This document shows positions 1 through 10,213 of a DNA stretch of 42,892 nt, one piece after another (the first letter of the stretch is position 1; each line of letters opens with the position of its first letter). The position numbers and the translations under genes are program-made. The stretch comes from Streptomyces sp. NRRL S-337. Its GTDB lineage: Bacteria > Actinomycetota > Actinomycetes > Streptomycetales > Streptomycetaceae. The DNA is taken from assembly GCF_000720175.1 (NCBI RefSeq), contig NZ_JOIX01000062.1, positions 1 to 42,892 of the forward strand. The letters are read 5' to 3'. The notes beneath the pieces were generated by a model, which saw nothing but the letters and a program-made list of their open reading frames with translations, did not search any database and had not been told where the DNA came from.

Positions 1-74
1 GGCCGCTCCAGCAACGGAAGCTCGGTGAACAGGATCGACAGATTGACGTTGAAGCGCGTGTCCGTGAAACCCAT
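1..74 (-). CDS. hyi: Hydroxypyruvate isomerase, N-terminal fragment (cut by window edge)
   Basis: Only the first 24 codons lie in the window. They start at an ATG at 74 and read MGFTDTRFNVNLSILFTELP, which matches the usual N-terminus of Hyi-type TIM-barrel isomerases (NLS-LFTE-P-LERP). An AGGAG ribosome binding site sits about a dozen bases upstream. The family interconverts hydroxypyruvate and tartronate semialdehyde, the product of the glyoxylate carboligase encoded just upstream on the same strand, so the two genes fit one pathway (glyoxylate to glycerate). The rest of the gene is outside the window; the identification rests on the short N-terminus plus gene order. Confidence 0.75.
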   Translation of the reverse strand, partial: MGFTDTRFNVNLSILFTELPLLER

Positions 75-152
75 GAGGGCCGGCGCTCCTTCCGGATAGC
101 GGATTTTTGTTTCTGCGTTACGGTATGCCCGTGCTACGGGATGGTGACGAGG

Positions 153-181
153 CCGGGCGCGCCGGTCAAGAGCGCGCCCGG
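153..181 (-). terminator. GC-rich hairpin in the gcl-hyi gap
   Basis: A 10-bp perfect inverted repeat (CCGGGCGCGC at 153-162, GCGCGCCCGG at 172-181) with a 9-base loop lies between the gcl stop and the hyi start. It is the second of two strong hairpins in a gap of about 155 bases. It has no U-tract, as is common in Streptomyces terminators. It could reduce read-through from gcl into hyi or act as an RNA-stabilising intercistronic structure. Confidence 0.5.
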
Positions 182-194
182 TTCGCCTCCGGAT

Positions 195-222
195 CCGGCC
201 CGGCGGCGGAACGCCGGGCCGG
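195..222 (-). terminator. Hairpin terminator just after gcl
   Basis: An 11-bp perfect stem (CCGGCCCGGCG at 195-205, CGCCGGGCCGG at 212-222) with a 6-base loop lies 7 bases past the gcl stop codon. Stem strength and position indicate an intrinsic, U-tract-less terminator or 3-prime-end stabiliser of the gcl message. Confidence 0.6.
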
Positions 223-229
223 TCCGGCG

Positions 230-2011
<1,782 letters not shown>

Positions 2012-2069
2012 CGCGTACTCCTGCGTCGACCTGTCACGAGCGGACCCCGGCAAGAGCCGGGATTCACCT

Positions 2070-2088
2070 GATTCCGTATCGTGGAATC
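2070..2088. promoter_or_regulatory. Palindromic operator candidate upstream of gcl
   Basis: GATTCC-N7-GGAATC is a perfect 6-bp inverted repeat centred about 68 bases upstream of the gcl start, inside a locally AT-richer stretch. IclR-family repressors such as AllR control gcl in many bacteria and bind TTCC/GGAA-type inverted repeats, so an AllR-like operator is a reasonable inference. No regulator gene is visible nearby. Confidence 0.5.
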
Positions 2089-2383
2089 AATGTTTTGCTT
2101 TATGGAAGGAAGTTAGAACGCGCCGATCAGCGCGTCAAGGGGCGCCGGGGCATCGGCGGCGAAAACGCGCAGATGGGGGCGGTGCGGCGGGCCGGTACGG
2201 CCGTGGCGAGGTGCAACGTCGAGCGCGGCGGACAGGCGGCCCCGACGACGGACGAGCCGATTCGGCGGGCGGGCAGGCGGCCGCGACAGCGGGCGAGCCG
2301 ATTCGGCGGCCGGAACCTGCCACCATGGCTCTGTCGGCCCGGACGGACGGCCGGGCCCTCGCTCTCACCTGGAGGAGCAGCCC

Positions 2384-2644
2384 ATGACTCCACAGCAGGC
2401 CCGCGACCTCGTCCGCAGCGTCTTCGGCGACGGGATCCACGCCGAGGTAACCGGCTTCCCCGGCGGCAATCTCTCCCTCGCCCTCTGCGGCAGCCGGCAC
2501 TCCGCCACCGTCGACGGGCACCCCGACACCGGCTGGGCCTACACCGTCGACCCCGGCGAGGACGACGGTTTCACCGGCCACGACCGGGCGGCGGACACCC
2601 TGGAGGAGGCCCTGCGGGCCATCCACGGGACGCTGACCGACTGA
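2384..2644 (+). CDS. Small conserved hypothetical protein
   Basis: This 86-residue acidic, soluble protein starts MTPQQARDLVRSVFGDG. It has a strong GGAGGAG ribosome binding site 8 bases ahead of its ATG and is followed by a clear terminator. There is no signal peptide, membrane segment or recognisable catalytic motif. The middle (residues about 15-50) reads as short beta strands with polar turns, and the C-terminus (about 66-82) as an amphipathic helix. Third-position GC bias supports it as real coding sequence. Monocistronic; function unknown. Confidence 0.75.
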   Translation: MTPQQARDLVRSVFGDGIHAEVTGFPGGNLSLALCGSRHSATVDGHPDTGWAYTVDPGEDDGFTGHDRAADTLEEALRAIHGTLTD

Positions 2645-2707
2645 CCCACCCAGTCGATCTCCCGCAATTCTCCCGAGGACGGCCGGGGGCCACTCCCGGA
2701 CGTCGAA

Positions 2708-2740
2708 AAAGGCCCCACCCTCAAAGAGAGCGGGGCCTTT
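2708..2740 (+). terminator. Intrinsic terminator after the 86-residue gene
   Basis: A 9-bp stem (AAAGGCCCC at 2708-2716, GGGGCCTTT at 2732-2740) with a 15-base loop. The run of A before the left arm and T at the end of the right arm make it usable from both strands. Confidence 0.8.
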
Positions 2741-2819
2741 GCGGCACCACGCGCCCAAGCGTCCACCGGAGCCCTGTCGGGCGGCGGCTCACCGGATGAG
2801 CCGCGCCCTGGGGGATTCG

Positions 2820-3325
2820 CTACGCTTCGGCCGGATCTTCCTTTCCCACAAGTCGCTTGCGGCTTGTGGCCACGAAGTCGTTGTACGCACTGATCAGTGC
2901 GCCCTTCTTCTGCATGAGCGTGGGTTCCAGCTCCTCAGTGCGTAGCGCTCCGTCCACCGCCCTGATCAGTAACCAGTCCTCGATCGCGGCGATGAAATCC
3001 GTGTTGGCTTCGGCTATGACCCAGGCGAAGGTCGTGACATCCCGCGGCCCGAAAGAGCTGACGCGGTGGCATACGATCCGGAGGTCACGGCCTCTCGGCG
3101 CAATTCATGGAGAACTTCTTGAGCTGCCGCAAGATCCGACGGCCCTTGGCCGGCGACACTGAAAGGCGTTTCAAGTCGGGCGTAAGCGCTGTGCAGTTGG
3201 CGACTTCGCGCTCTGCCGGATGCTGCCTTCTGATTGAGGGGCCGGATGGCGCTCGCATGTCCGCGCCATAAGGGCTCAAGGGTCCTACCGGTGCAGGCAT
3301 TCCAGACCGAACTGCCCTCAGCGTT
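2820..3325 (-). pseudogene. Frameshifted remnant of a small helical protein gene
   Basis: On the minus strand an open frame ends at TAG (2820-2822) and gives about 88 codons of credible protein: RDLRIVCHRVSSFGPRDVTT, then FAWVIAEANTDFIAAIEDW, ending KRLVGKEDPAEA. It has no ATG or GTG near its 5-prime end. The frame shifted by one base upstream (open from 3325) continues a protein-like reading, ETPFSVAGQGPSDLAAAQEV then LHELRR, that joins sensibly at about 3090-3098. The simplest reading is one gene broken by a 1-base insertion or 2-base deletion. Third-position GC is lower than in the neighbours and TTA codons occur in both parts. The part upstream of about 3240 is less convincing as coding. 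I do not recognise the family. A sequencing error is the alternative. Confidence 0.45.
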
Positions 3326-3600
3326 CTACCCGTTCCACCGATCCCGGCCAAGCATTGGCTCGTTATCCGATTGAACGTGGCCCCACCAATTCGGGTAGGA
3401 GGATCACAGCCTCGGGGGAGTCAAGGATGCAGCACATTTTTCCTGCCTCGCACCACTCCCCCACGGGCCGGCGAGCCCCCTAGGCATTTTCGCTTGGATC
3501 CGTCGGTCGTTGTCCCGCACGCCCCTTGTTGGCGCCTCTGCGCCCTGCTGAACGCCGCGTTCCACTGGCAGGCTCTCGTCTTCTGACCGAGGGGGAGTTC
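3326..3600. other. Intergenic stretch without a supported gene
   Basis: About 275 bases of lower-GC DNA between the remnant and the next gene. Short open frames on both strands lack start signals, family resemblance and Streptomyces codon bias. It presumably holds the promoter of the gene at 3601, but I cannot pick a convincing -35/-10 pair. Confidence 0.5.
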
Positions 3601-3948
3601 ATGCCGTCTGCGTGCCCGCGCTGCAAGGACCACACCCAGGTGGTGCACTGGCCGGAGTTCTACAAGTCGCTTCCGCGCGAGTCGGAGCTGAGGTCTCAGG
3701 CGCCGCAACCGGCGGACTACAAGGCCCAGTTGCTGCTACCTGCCGGCGCGTGCGCGGTCGGGGCGGTGGCGCTCGTATCGGGCGCGGTCGCTGCGGGGCT
3801 CCTGCTGGTGGCCGGCGGCATCGGTGTGGGTGTGTGGCTGTGGCGGAAGTCGTCGGCAGCGGATGATGCGCGGGCGAGGTGGGCGCGGACTCTGTACTGC
3901 CGGCGGTGCCCGGTGCGGTTCCTGCCGGAGGAAGCCGTGGCCGTTTGA
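3601..3948 (+). CDS. Small membrane protein with split CxxC zinc-ribbon-like ends
   Basis: 115 residues. The N-terminus has CPRC (Cys5, Cys8) and the C-terminus CRRC (Cys100, Cys103). Two adjacent hydrophobic stretches lie at about 43-61 and 63-81, broken by a Gly/Ala-rich turn, followed by basic WRKSS. If the two helices form a hairpin, both CxxC pairs face the same side and could form one zinc site. The ATG at 3601 is chosen because GAGGGGG lies 4-5 bases ahead of it and the CPRC motif follows at once. No further function can be assigned. Confidence 0.7.
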   Translation: MPSACPRCKDHTQVVHWPEFYKSLPRESELRSQAPQPADYKAQLLLPAGACAVGAVALVSGAVAAGLLLVAGGIGVGVWLWRKSSAADDARARWARTLYCRRCPVRFLPEEAVAV

Positions 3949-3967
3949 TCCGGTAGGCGTGCTTCAG

Positions 3968-4011
3968 CGAGGAGAGACCCCACCCTCCGCGAAGGGCGGG
4001 CACTCTCCTCG
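3968..4011. terminator. Bidirectional terminator between convergent genes
   Basis: CGAGGAGAG (3968-3976) pairs perfectly with CTCTCCTCG (4003-4011). Inside the loop, CCC/GGG blocks extend the fold. It lies between the ends of the membrane-protein gene and the acyl-CoA dehydrogenase gene and can serve both. Confidence 0.8.
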
Positions 4012-4048
4012 CCGGGTCGATCCATACACGTCCTGCGGCAGCGGTGCC

Positions 4049-5275
<1,227 letters not shown>

Positions 5276-5302
5276 GTCCCCTCCAGTGCGGGCATTTCTC
5301 GT

Positions 5303-5341
5303 GTTACTAGCGGTAACGCGAAGTGTGTTACTCGTCAGTAA
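5303..5341. promoter_or_regulatory. Two palindromic operator candidates in the divergent promoter
   Basis: GTTAC-N5-GTAAC (5303-5317) and TTACT-N4-AGTAA (5328-5341) are two similar inverted repeats about 24-25 bases apart, between the acyl-CoA dehydrogenase start (5275) and the TetR start (5435). Paired TTAC/GTAA dyads in this position fit binding of the neighbouring TetR dimer to both promoters. Seen directly; regulator assignment is inferred from adjacency. Confidence 0.65.
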
Positions 5342-5434
5342 GCGATGTCAACTCCCCCTGTGCCGGATTACCGGCGAAGATCGGGTGTTACGTTGCGCGA
5401 GCGCCACGGAGTCACGAGGGTGGGGAGCACGACC

Positions 5435-6082
5435 ATGGAGAGCACAGACAACAGCGGCCGCCGGCATTCGGCGACCGAGCGCAGACGGCGGGAGTTGCTG
5501 GAGGCCGCCGAGCGCATCGTGCTGCGCGACGGCCCGGACGCCTCGATGAACGCCATCGCCGCGGAGGCGGGCATCACCAAGCCGATCCTCTACCGGCACT
5601 TCGGCGACAAGGGCGGCCTGTACCGCGCGCTGGCCGTCCGGCACACCGACGCCCTGCTGCTCAACCTGCGCACCGCGCTGGACGCACCGGTCGTGCGCCG
5701 CGACCGGGTCGAGGCCACCCTCGACGCCTATCTGCTCGCGATCGAGGCCCGGCCGCAGGTCTACCGCTTCCTGATGCACCCGGCGGACGAGAACACCCCG
5801 TCGGAGTCCGGTTTCGACGTGGGGCGGCACGCCGCTCCGCTGCTGCGCCGGCTCGGCGAGGAGCTGGCCACCGTGATCATCGAACGGCTCGACCTCGGCC
5901 CCGGCGGCGAGGAGCGGGCCCGGGTCTGGGGCCACGGCATCGTCGGCATGATGCACGGCGCCGGCGACTGGTGGCTGCGCGAACGCCCCTGCTCCCGCGA
6001 GCAGTTGGTCCAGCACCTGACCGACCTGCTGTGGGGCCAGCTGGCCGCCCTCAAGGACCGTGAGGACAGCCCCGGGTTCTGA
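5435..6082 (+). CDS. TetR/AcrR-family transcriptional regulator
   Basis: 215 residues. The N-terminal DNA-binding domain (about 10-60) contains the HTH MNAIAAEAGITKPILYRHFG followed by DKGGLYRALA, typical of TetR proteins. The C-terminal ligand-binding domain is all-helical (WGHGIVGMMHGAGDWWL). The ATG at 5435 was chosen because GGGGAG lies ahead of it; an in-frame ATG 90 bases upstream falls right at the operators and has no binding site. Divergent from the acyl-CoA dehydrogenase, so it probably represses that gene and itself in response to an acyl-CoA or fatty acid (inference). Confidence 0.9.
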   Translation: MESTDNSGRRHSATERRRRELLEAAERIVLRDGPDASMNAIAAEAGITKPILYRHFGDKGGLYRALAVRHTDALLLNLRTALDAPVVRRDRVEATLDAYLLAIEARPQVYRFLMHPADENTPSESGFDVGRHAAPLLRRLGEELATVIIERLDLGPGGEERARVWGHGIVGMMHGAGDWWLRERPCSREQLVQHLTDLLWGQLAALKDREDSPGF

Positions 6083-6148
6083 GGACGTACGACGAGGGAG
6101 GGGACAGAGGGGACAGGAAGCCAGGGGGTCGGAGGGGGAGCCGGCCGC

Positions 6149-6709
6149 TCAGGGGCCGGACGTCTCCGGGTCCGCGGCCCACGGCGACCGGGCCGCGGCG
6201 CGCAGCACCCGGCGGCGGCGCAGCCCGGTGAGGTGGTCGACGTACAGACCGCCGTCGAGATGGTCGCACTCATGCTGCAGACAGCGGGCGAAGAAGCCGG
6301 TGCCGGTCACCGTCCGCGGCTCGCCGGACGCGCTGAAACCGGTCACCACGGCCCGGTCGTGGCGCGGGGTGCCGGCCTCGATGCCGGGGAGCGAGAGGCA
6401 TCCCTCGGGCCCGCGGATCACCGGCCCGTCGGTCTCGACGAGCCGGGGGTTGACCAGGTGCCCCAGGTGGCGGCGGTCCTCGTCGTCGGGGCAGTCGTAG
6501 ACGAAGACCCGCAGCGGGACGCCGATCTGGTTGGCGGCGAGCCCGACGCCGTGCGCGGCGTACATCGTCGCGAACATGTCCTCGATGAGCGTGGCCAGCT
6601 CCTCGTCGAACGCGGTGACCTCCTGACAGGGCCCGGTCAGGGCCGGATCGCCGAGCAGACGCAGCGGGCGGGGCCGGCCGGAACTGCCGGGGATGGTGCG
6701 GAGGCGCAT
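6149..6709 (-). CDS. def: Peptide deformylase
   Basis: 186 residues. Removes the formyl group from the N-terminal Met of nascent proteins. The three family motifs are present: GVGLAANQ (54-61), EGCLS (102-106, metal ligand Cys104) and HECDH (146-150; ligands His146 and His150, catalytic Glu147). It converges with the TetR gene over a gap of about 66 bases. Streptomyces genomes usually carry several deformylases; this is a stand-alone copy, not linked to fmt. Confidence 0.95.
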   Translation of the reverse strand: MRLRTIPGSSGRPRPLRLLGDPALTGPCQEVTAFDEELATLIEDMFATMYAAHGVGLAANQIGVPLRVFVYDCPDDEDRRHLGHLVNPRLVETDGPVIRGPEGCLSLPGIEAGTPRHDRAVVTGFSASGEPRTVTGTGFFARCLQHECDHLDGGLYVDHLTGLRRRRVLRAAARSPWAADPETSGP

Positions 6710-6891
6710 GGGACAAGCGTACGGTCCTGCGCACCGCCGGATGTCGCCGGACGGGTGGCGGGGTTCGGGGCCGCCGCCGGATCTCGATAGGCTGATCCCC
6801 GACCGAAGCCTCCGGCCGGTCGTCGGCAGCGGAGGAGGCGTTCCACCGGCAGCCGCACGCCGGGCGCCGGATGCAAGGAGGATCTAGGACG

Positions 6892-8130
6892 ATGGCAGGC
6901 AACACGGAGCCGCTGTCGCCGCGGGCCAAGCTGGCCGTGACGGCGGGCAAGGCCGCGGCGGCGGTGTCGCGCGCGGCGGGCCGCGGCAGCGGATCGGTGA
7001 TCGGTGGCCGGGTGGCGCTGAAGCTCGACCCCGACCTGCTGGCACGGCTCGCCGGGCACCTGGACGTCGTCCTGGTGTCGGCGACCAACGGCAAGACCAC
7101 GACGACGCGGCTGATCGCGGAGGCGCTGCGGGCCAGCGGCCCGGTGGTCTCCAACGCGCTCGGCGCCAACATGCCGGCCGGCATCACCTCCGCCCTGGCC
7201 GGCGGCTCGGACGCCAAGTACGGCGTCATCGAGGTCGACGAGAAGTACCTCGCCGGGGTGGCGCGGGACGTCACGCCCAAGGCCATAGCGCTGTTGAACC
7301 TCTCGCGCGACCAGCTCGACCGGGCCGCCGAGACCCGGATGCTGGCGGAGAAGTGGCGCGAGGGCCTGGCCGGCTCCAAGGCCCTGATCGTCGCCAACGC
7401 CGACGACCCGCTGATCGTGTGGGCGGCCTCGTCCTCCGCGAACGTGGTGTGGGTCGCGGCCGGCCAGGAGTGGAAGGACGACGCCTGGTCCTGCCCGTCG
7501 TGCGGTGGGGTGATGCAGCGGCCGGGCGACGACTGGTTCTGCGCCGAGTGCGGTTTCCGCCGCCCCACGCCCAGCTGGGCGCTCTCCGGCGACCACGTCC
7601 TCGACCCGCACGGCAGCGCCTGGCCGATCAAGCTCCAGCTTCCGGGGCGGGCCAACAAGGCCAACGCGACCACCTCCGCGGCGGTCGCCGCCGCCTTCGG
7701 GGTGCCGCCGCAGGTGGCCCTGGAGCGGATGTTCTCGGTGCAGGCGGTCGCCGGCCGCTACGACGTGGTCACGTTCCAGCAGCGCGAGCTGCGGCTGCTG
7801 CTGGCGAAGAACCCGGCCGGCTGGCTGGAGACCTTCTCGCTGATCGACCCGCCGCCGACCCCGGTGATCATGTCGGTGAACGCCCGCGGCGCGGACGGCA
7901 CGGACACCTCCTGGCTGTGGGACGTCGACTACACCCGGCTGGCCGGGCACCCGATCTTCGTGCTCGGTGACCGCAAGCTGGACCTGGCGGTGCGGCTGGA
8001 GGTGGCCGGCCTCGACTTCCAGGTGTGCGAGAGCCTGGACGAGGCGGTGCAGCTGGCACCGCCCGGCCGCATCGAGGTCATCGCCAACTACACGGCCTTC
8101 CAGGACCTGCGCCGCCGGGTGGGCAACTGA
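6892..8130 (+). CDS. murT: Lipid II isoglutaminyl synthase subunit MurT
   Basis: 412 residues, Mur-ligase-like. With GatD it amidates the D-Glu alpha-carboxyl of lipid II stem peptides at the inner membrane face. The Mur ATP-binding P-loop is SATNGKTTTTRL (64-72 core). A four-cysteine zinc ribbon, CPSC...CAEC (Cys201, 204, 217, 220), is inserted in the central domain as in known MurT. The C-terminal DUF1727-type region contains RYDVVTF and SVNARGADGTDTSWLWDVD. The ATG at 6892 is preceded by AAGGAGG; an ATG 21 bases upstream overlaps that site and is rejected. gatD follows after 38 bases. Confidence 0.95.
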   Translation: MAGNTEPLSPRAKLAVTAGKAAAAVSRAAGRGSGSVIGGRVALKLDPDLLARLAGHLDVVLVSATNGKTTTTRLIAEALRASGPVVSNALGANMPAGITSALAGGSDAKYGVIEVDEKYLAGVARDVTPKAIALLNLSRDQLDRAAETRMLAEKWREGLAGSKALIVANADDPLIVWAASSSANVVWVAAGQEWKDDAWSCPSCGGVMQRPGDDWFCAECGFRRPTPSWALSGDHVLDPHGSAWPIKLQLPGRANKANATTSAAVAAAFGVPPQVALERMFSVQAVAGRYDVVTFQQRELRLLLAKNPAGWLETFSLIDPPPTPVIMSVNARGADGTDTSWLWDVDYTRLAGHPIFVLGDRKLDLAVRLEVAGLDFQVCESLDEAVQLAPPGRIEVIANYTAFQDLRRRVGN

Positions 8131-8168
8131 CCGTGATCCACCCACCTTCACGACAAGGACGAGCAAGC

Positions 8169-8897
8169 ATGAGTGACAACAGCCTGCGCCTGGTGTGGAT
8201 CTACCCGGACCTGCTGAGCACCTACGGCGACCAGGGCAACGCCCTGGTGGTGGAGCGGCGGGCGCGCCAGCGCGGTCTGGACGTCCAGCGCGTGGACGTA
8301 CGGTCCGACCAGCAGATCCCCACCTCCGGCGACATCTACCTGATCGGCGGCGGTGAGGACCGGCCGCAGCGGCTGGCCTCCGAGCGGCTGATCCGCGACG
8401 GCGGTCTGAGCCGCGCGGTCTCCAACGGCGCGATCGTCTTCTCGGTGTGCGCCGGCTACCAGATCCTGGGCCACGAGTTCATCAACGACCTGGGTGAGCG
8501 GCAGCAGGGCCTGGGGCTGCTGGACGTGGTGTCCACCCGCGGTGAGGGCGAGCGCTGCGTCGGTGACGTACTCGCCGACATCGACCCGCAGTTGGGGCTG
8601 CCGCCGCTGACCGGCTTCGAGAACCACCAGGGCGTGACGCATCTGGGCGCGACCGCCCGGCCGTTCGCCAAGGTCCGGTTCGGCAAGGGCAACGGTGTCG
8701 GCGACGGCTACGAGGGCGCGTACAACGACACCGTCTTCGGCACGTACATGCACGGCCCGGTGATGGCCCGCAACCCGCACATCGCCGACCTGCTGATCAA
8801 GCTGGCGCTGGACGTCAACGCACTGCCCCCGGTGGACGACCGCTGGTACGAGGCGCTCCGCCAGGAGCGGATCGCCGCCGCGACCCAGCCCGCCTGA
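8169..8897 (+). CDS. gatD: Lipid II isoglutaminyl synthase, glutamine amidotransferase subunit GatD
   Basis: 242 residues, CobB/CobQ-type glutamine amidotransferase. The nucleophile is Cys94 in FSVCAGYQILG and the His is His195 in GTYMHGPVMARNP. It supplies ammonia from glutamine to MurT. The ATG was chosen because the reading starts at MSDNSLRLVWIYPDLLSTYG, the conserved N-terminus; the longer upstream frame runs into murT. It forms an operon with murT and ends at a very strong terminator. Confidence 0.95.
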   Translation: MSDNSLRLVWIYPDLLSTYGDQGNALVVERRARQRGLDVQRVDVRSDQQIPTSGDIYLIGGGEDRPQRLASERLIRDGGLSRAVSNGAIVFSVCAGYQILGHEFINDLGERQQGLGLLDVVSTRGEGERCVGDVLADIDPQLGLPPLTGFENHQGVTHLGATARPFAKVRFGKGNGVGDGYEGAYNDTVFGTYMHGPVMARNPHIADLLIKLALDVNALPPVDDRWYEALRQERIAAATQPA

Positions 8898-8923
8898 GCG
8901 ACATCTCCCTTTTCACCGCTTTT

Positions 8924-8955
8924 CGTACGCCCGCAGTCCGCACTGCGGGCGTACG
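8924..8955 (+). terminator. Strong hairpin terminator after gatD
   Basis: A 14-bp perfect stem, CGTACGCCCGCAGT / ACTGCGGGCGTACG, with the 4-base loop CCGC, lies 27 bases past the gatD stop. A T-rich stretch (TTTTCACCGCTTTT) precedes it. One of the clearest terminators in the window. Confidence 0.9.
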
Positions 8956-9049
8956 TGTGCCCACGGGCCCCGCGCTTGTAGGGTGAGCGGCATACAACCG
9001 GACGACGGGGTCCGGGCCCCCCGGTTACGTTGCAGAGGGTTTTCGAGCA

Positions 9050-10075
9050 ATGCGTATTGGTGTCCTCACCTCCGGCGGCGACTGCCCCGGTCTGAACGCC
9101 GTCATCCGCTCCGTCGTCCACCGCGCCACCGCCGACCACGGCGATGAGGTGATCGGCTTCCGCGACGGCTGGAAGGGCCTGCTGGAAGCCGATTACCGCA
9201 AGCTCGACCTCGACGCCGTCGGCGGCATCCTGGCCCGCGGCGGCACCATCCTCGGGTCGTCCCGGGTGCAGCCGGCCCATCTGCGCGACGGCGTGGAGCG
9301 GGCCCGCGGCCATGTCGCCGAGCTGGGCCTGGACGCGATCATCCCGATCGGCGGCGAGGGCACGCTGAAGGCGGCGCGGCTGCTGTCGGACGCCGGGCTG
9401 CCGATCGTCGGCGTACCGAAGACCATCGACAACGACATCGCGGTCACCGACGTGACGTTCGGGTTCGACACCGCGGTGGGCGTCGCCACGGAGGCGCTGG
9501 ACCGGCTCAAGACGACCGCCGAGTCCCACCAGCGGGTCATGATCGTCGAGGTGATGGGGCGGCACACCGGCTGGATCGCGCTGCACTCCGGCATGGCGGC
9601 CGGTGCGCACGCGATCGTGGTGCCGGAGCGTCCCTTCGACATCGACGAGCTCACCGCCCGGGTGTCGGCCCGCTTCGAGGCCGGCAAGAAGTTCGCCATC
9701 GTGGTGGTCGCCGAGGGCGCCAAGCCGCGCGAGGGCACCATGTCGTTCGACGTCGGCGGCAAGGACATGTACGGGCACGAGCGGTTCGCGGGTGTGGCCC
9801 GGCAGCTCTCCGTCGAGCTGGAGAACCGCCTCGGCAAGGAGGCCCGGCCGGTCATCCTCGGCCACGTCCAGCGCGGCGGCACCCCGACCGCCTACGACCG
9901 GGTGCTCGCCACCCGCTTCGGCTGGCACGCCGTCGAGGCCGCGCACCGCGGGGAGTTCGGCATGATGACCGCGCTGCGCGGCACGGACATCACGCTGGTC
10001 CCGCTGGCCGAGGCCGTGGAGACGCTGAAGACGGTGCCGGCCGCGCGCTACGACGAGGCCGAGTGCGTACTGTGA
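9050..10075 (+). CDS. pfkA: 6-phosphofructokinase (ATP-type, group III)
   Basis: 341 residues, phosphorylates fructose 6-phosphate in glycolysis. N-terminal GVLTSGGDCPGLNAVIR; IPIGGEGTLKAA with Gly104; VPKTIDNDI with Lys124 and catalytic Asp127; substrate-binding VMIVEVMGRHTGWIAL; and LGHVQRGGTPTAYDR. Gly104 is the known ATP-type residue, while Lys124 is shared with PPi-dependent enzymes. This Gly/Lys pair is the known actinobacterial group III signature and argues for ATP. It is followed by a 12-bp hairpin and stands alone in transcription. Confidence 0.95.
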   Translation: MRIGVLTSGGDCPGLNAVIRSVVHRATADHGDEVIGFRDGWKGLLEADYRKLDLDAVGGILARGGTILGSSRVQPAHLRDGVERARGHVAELGLDAIIPIGGEGTLKAARLLSDAGLPIVGVPKTIDNDIAVTDVTFGFDTAVGVATEALDRLKTTAESHQRVMIVEVMGRHTGWIALHSGMAAGAHAIVVPERPFDIDELTARVSARFEAGKKFAIVVVAEGAKPREGTMSFDVGGKDMYGHERFAGVARQLSVELENRLGKEARPVILGHVQRGGTPTAYDRVLATRFGWHAVEAAHRGEFGMMTALRGTDITLVPLAEAVETLKTVPAARYDEAECVL

Positions 10076-10135
10076 CCCCGGCCACCGCGCGCGGCACCAC
10101 CTTCCGCTCCGCACGGTAGTTCCCCGCTGTACGAC

Positions 10136-10167
10136 CCGCCCCCGGCCACGATCACGGCCGGGGGCGG
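10136..10167 (+). terminator. Terminator after pfkA
   Basis: A 12-bp perfect GC stem (CCGCCCCCGGCC at 10136-10147, GGCCGGGGGCGG at 10156-10167) with an 8-base loop, 60 bases past the pfkA stop and ahead of the next gene. Confidence 0.8.
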
Positions 10168-10213
10168 TTCTACGCTTGTCGCCGGAGCATTGGTACGAAT
10201 CAGGAGCGAGCGG

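Noticed and set aside
2857..3162. 101-codon plus-strand frame over the remnant gene
   Set aside because: The opposite strand gives a far more protein-like reading with a sensible stop; this one has Ser/Leu-rich noise and no binding site.
6637..8166. 509-codon minus-strand frame over murT
   Set aside because: Shadow of murT; composition is His/Arg/Val-rich and unstructured.
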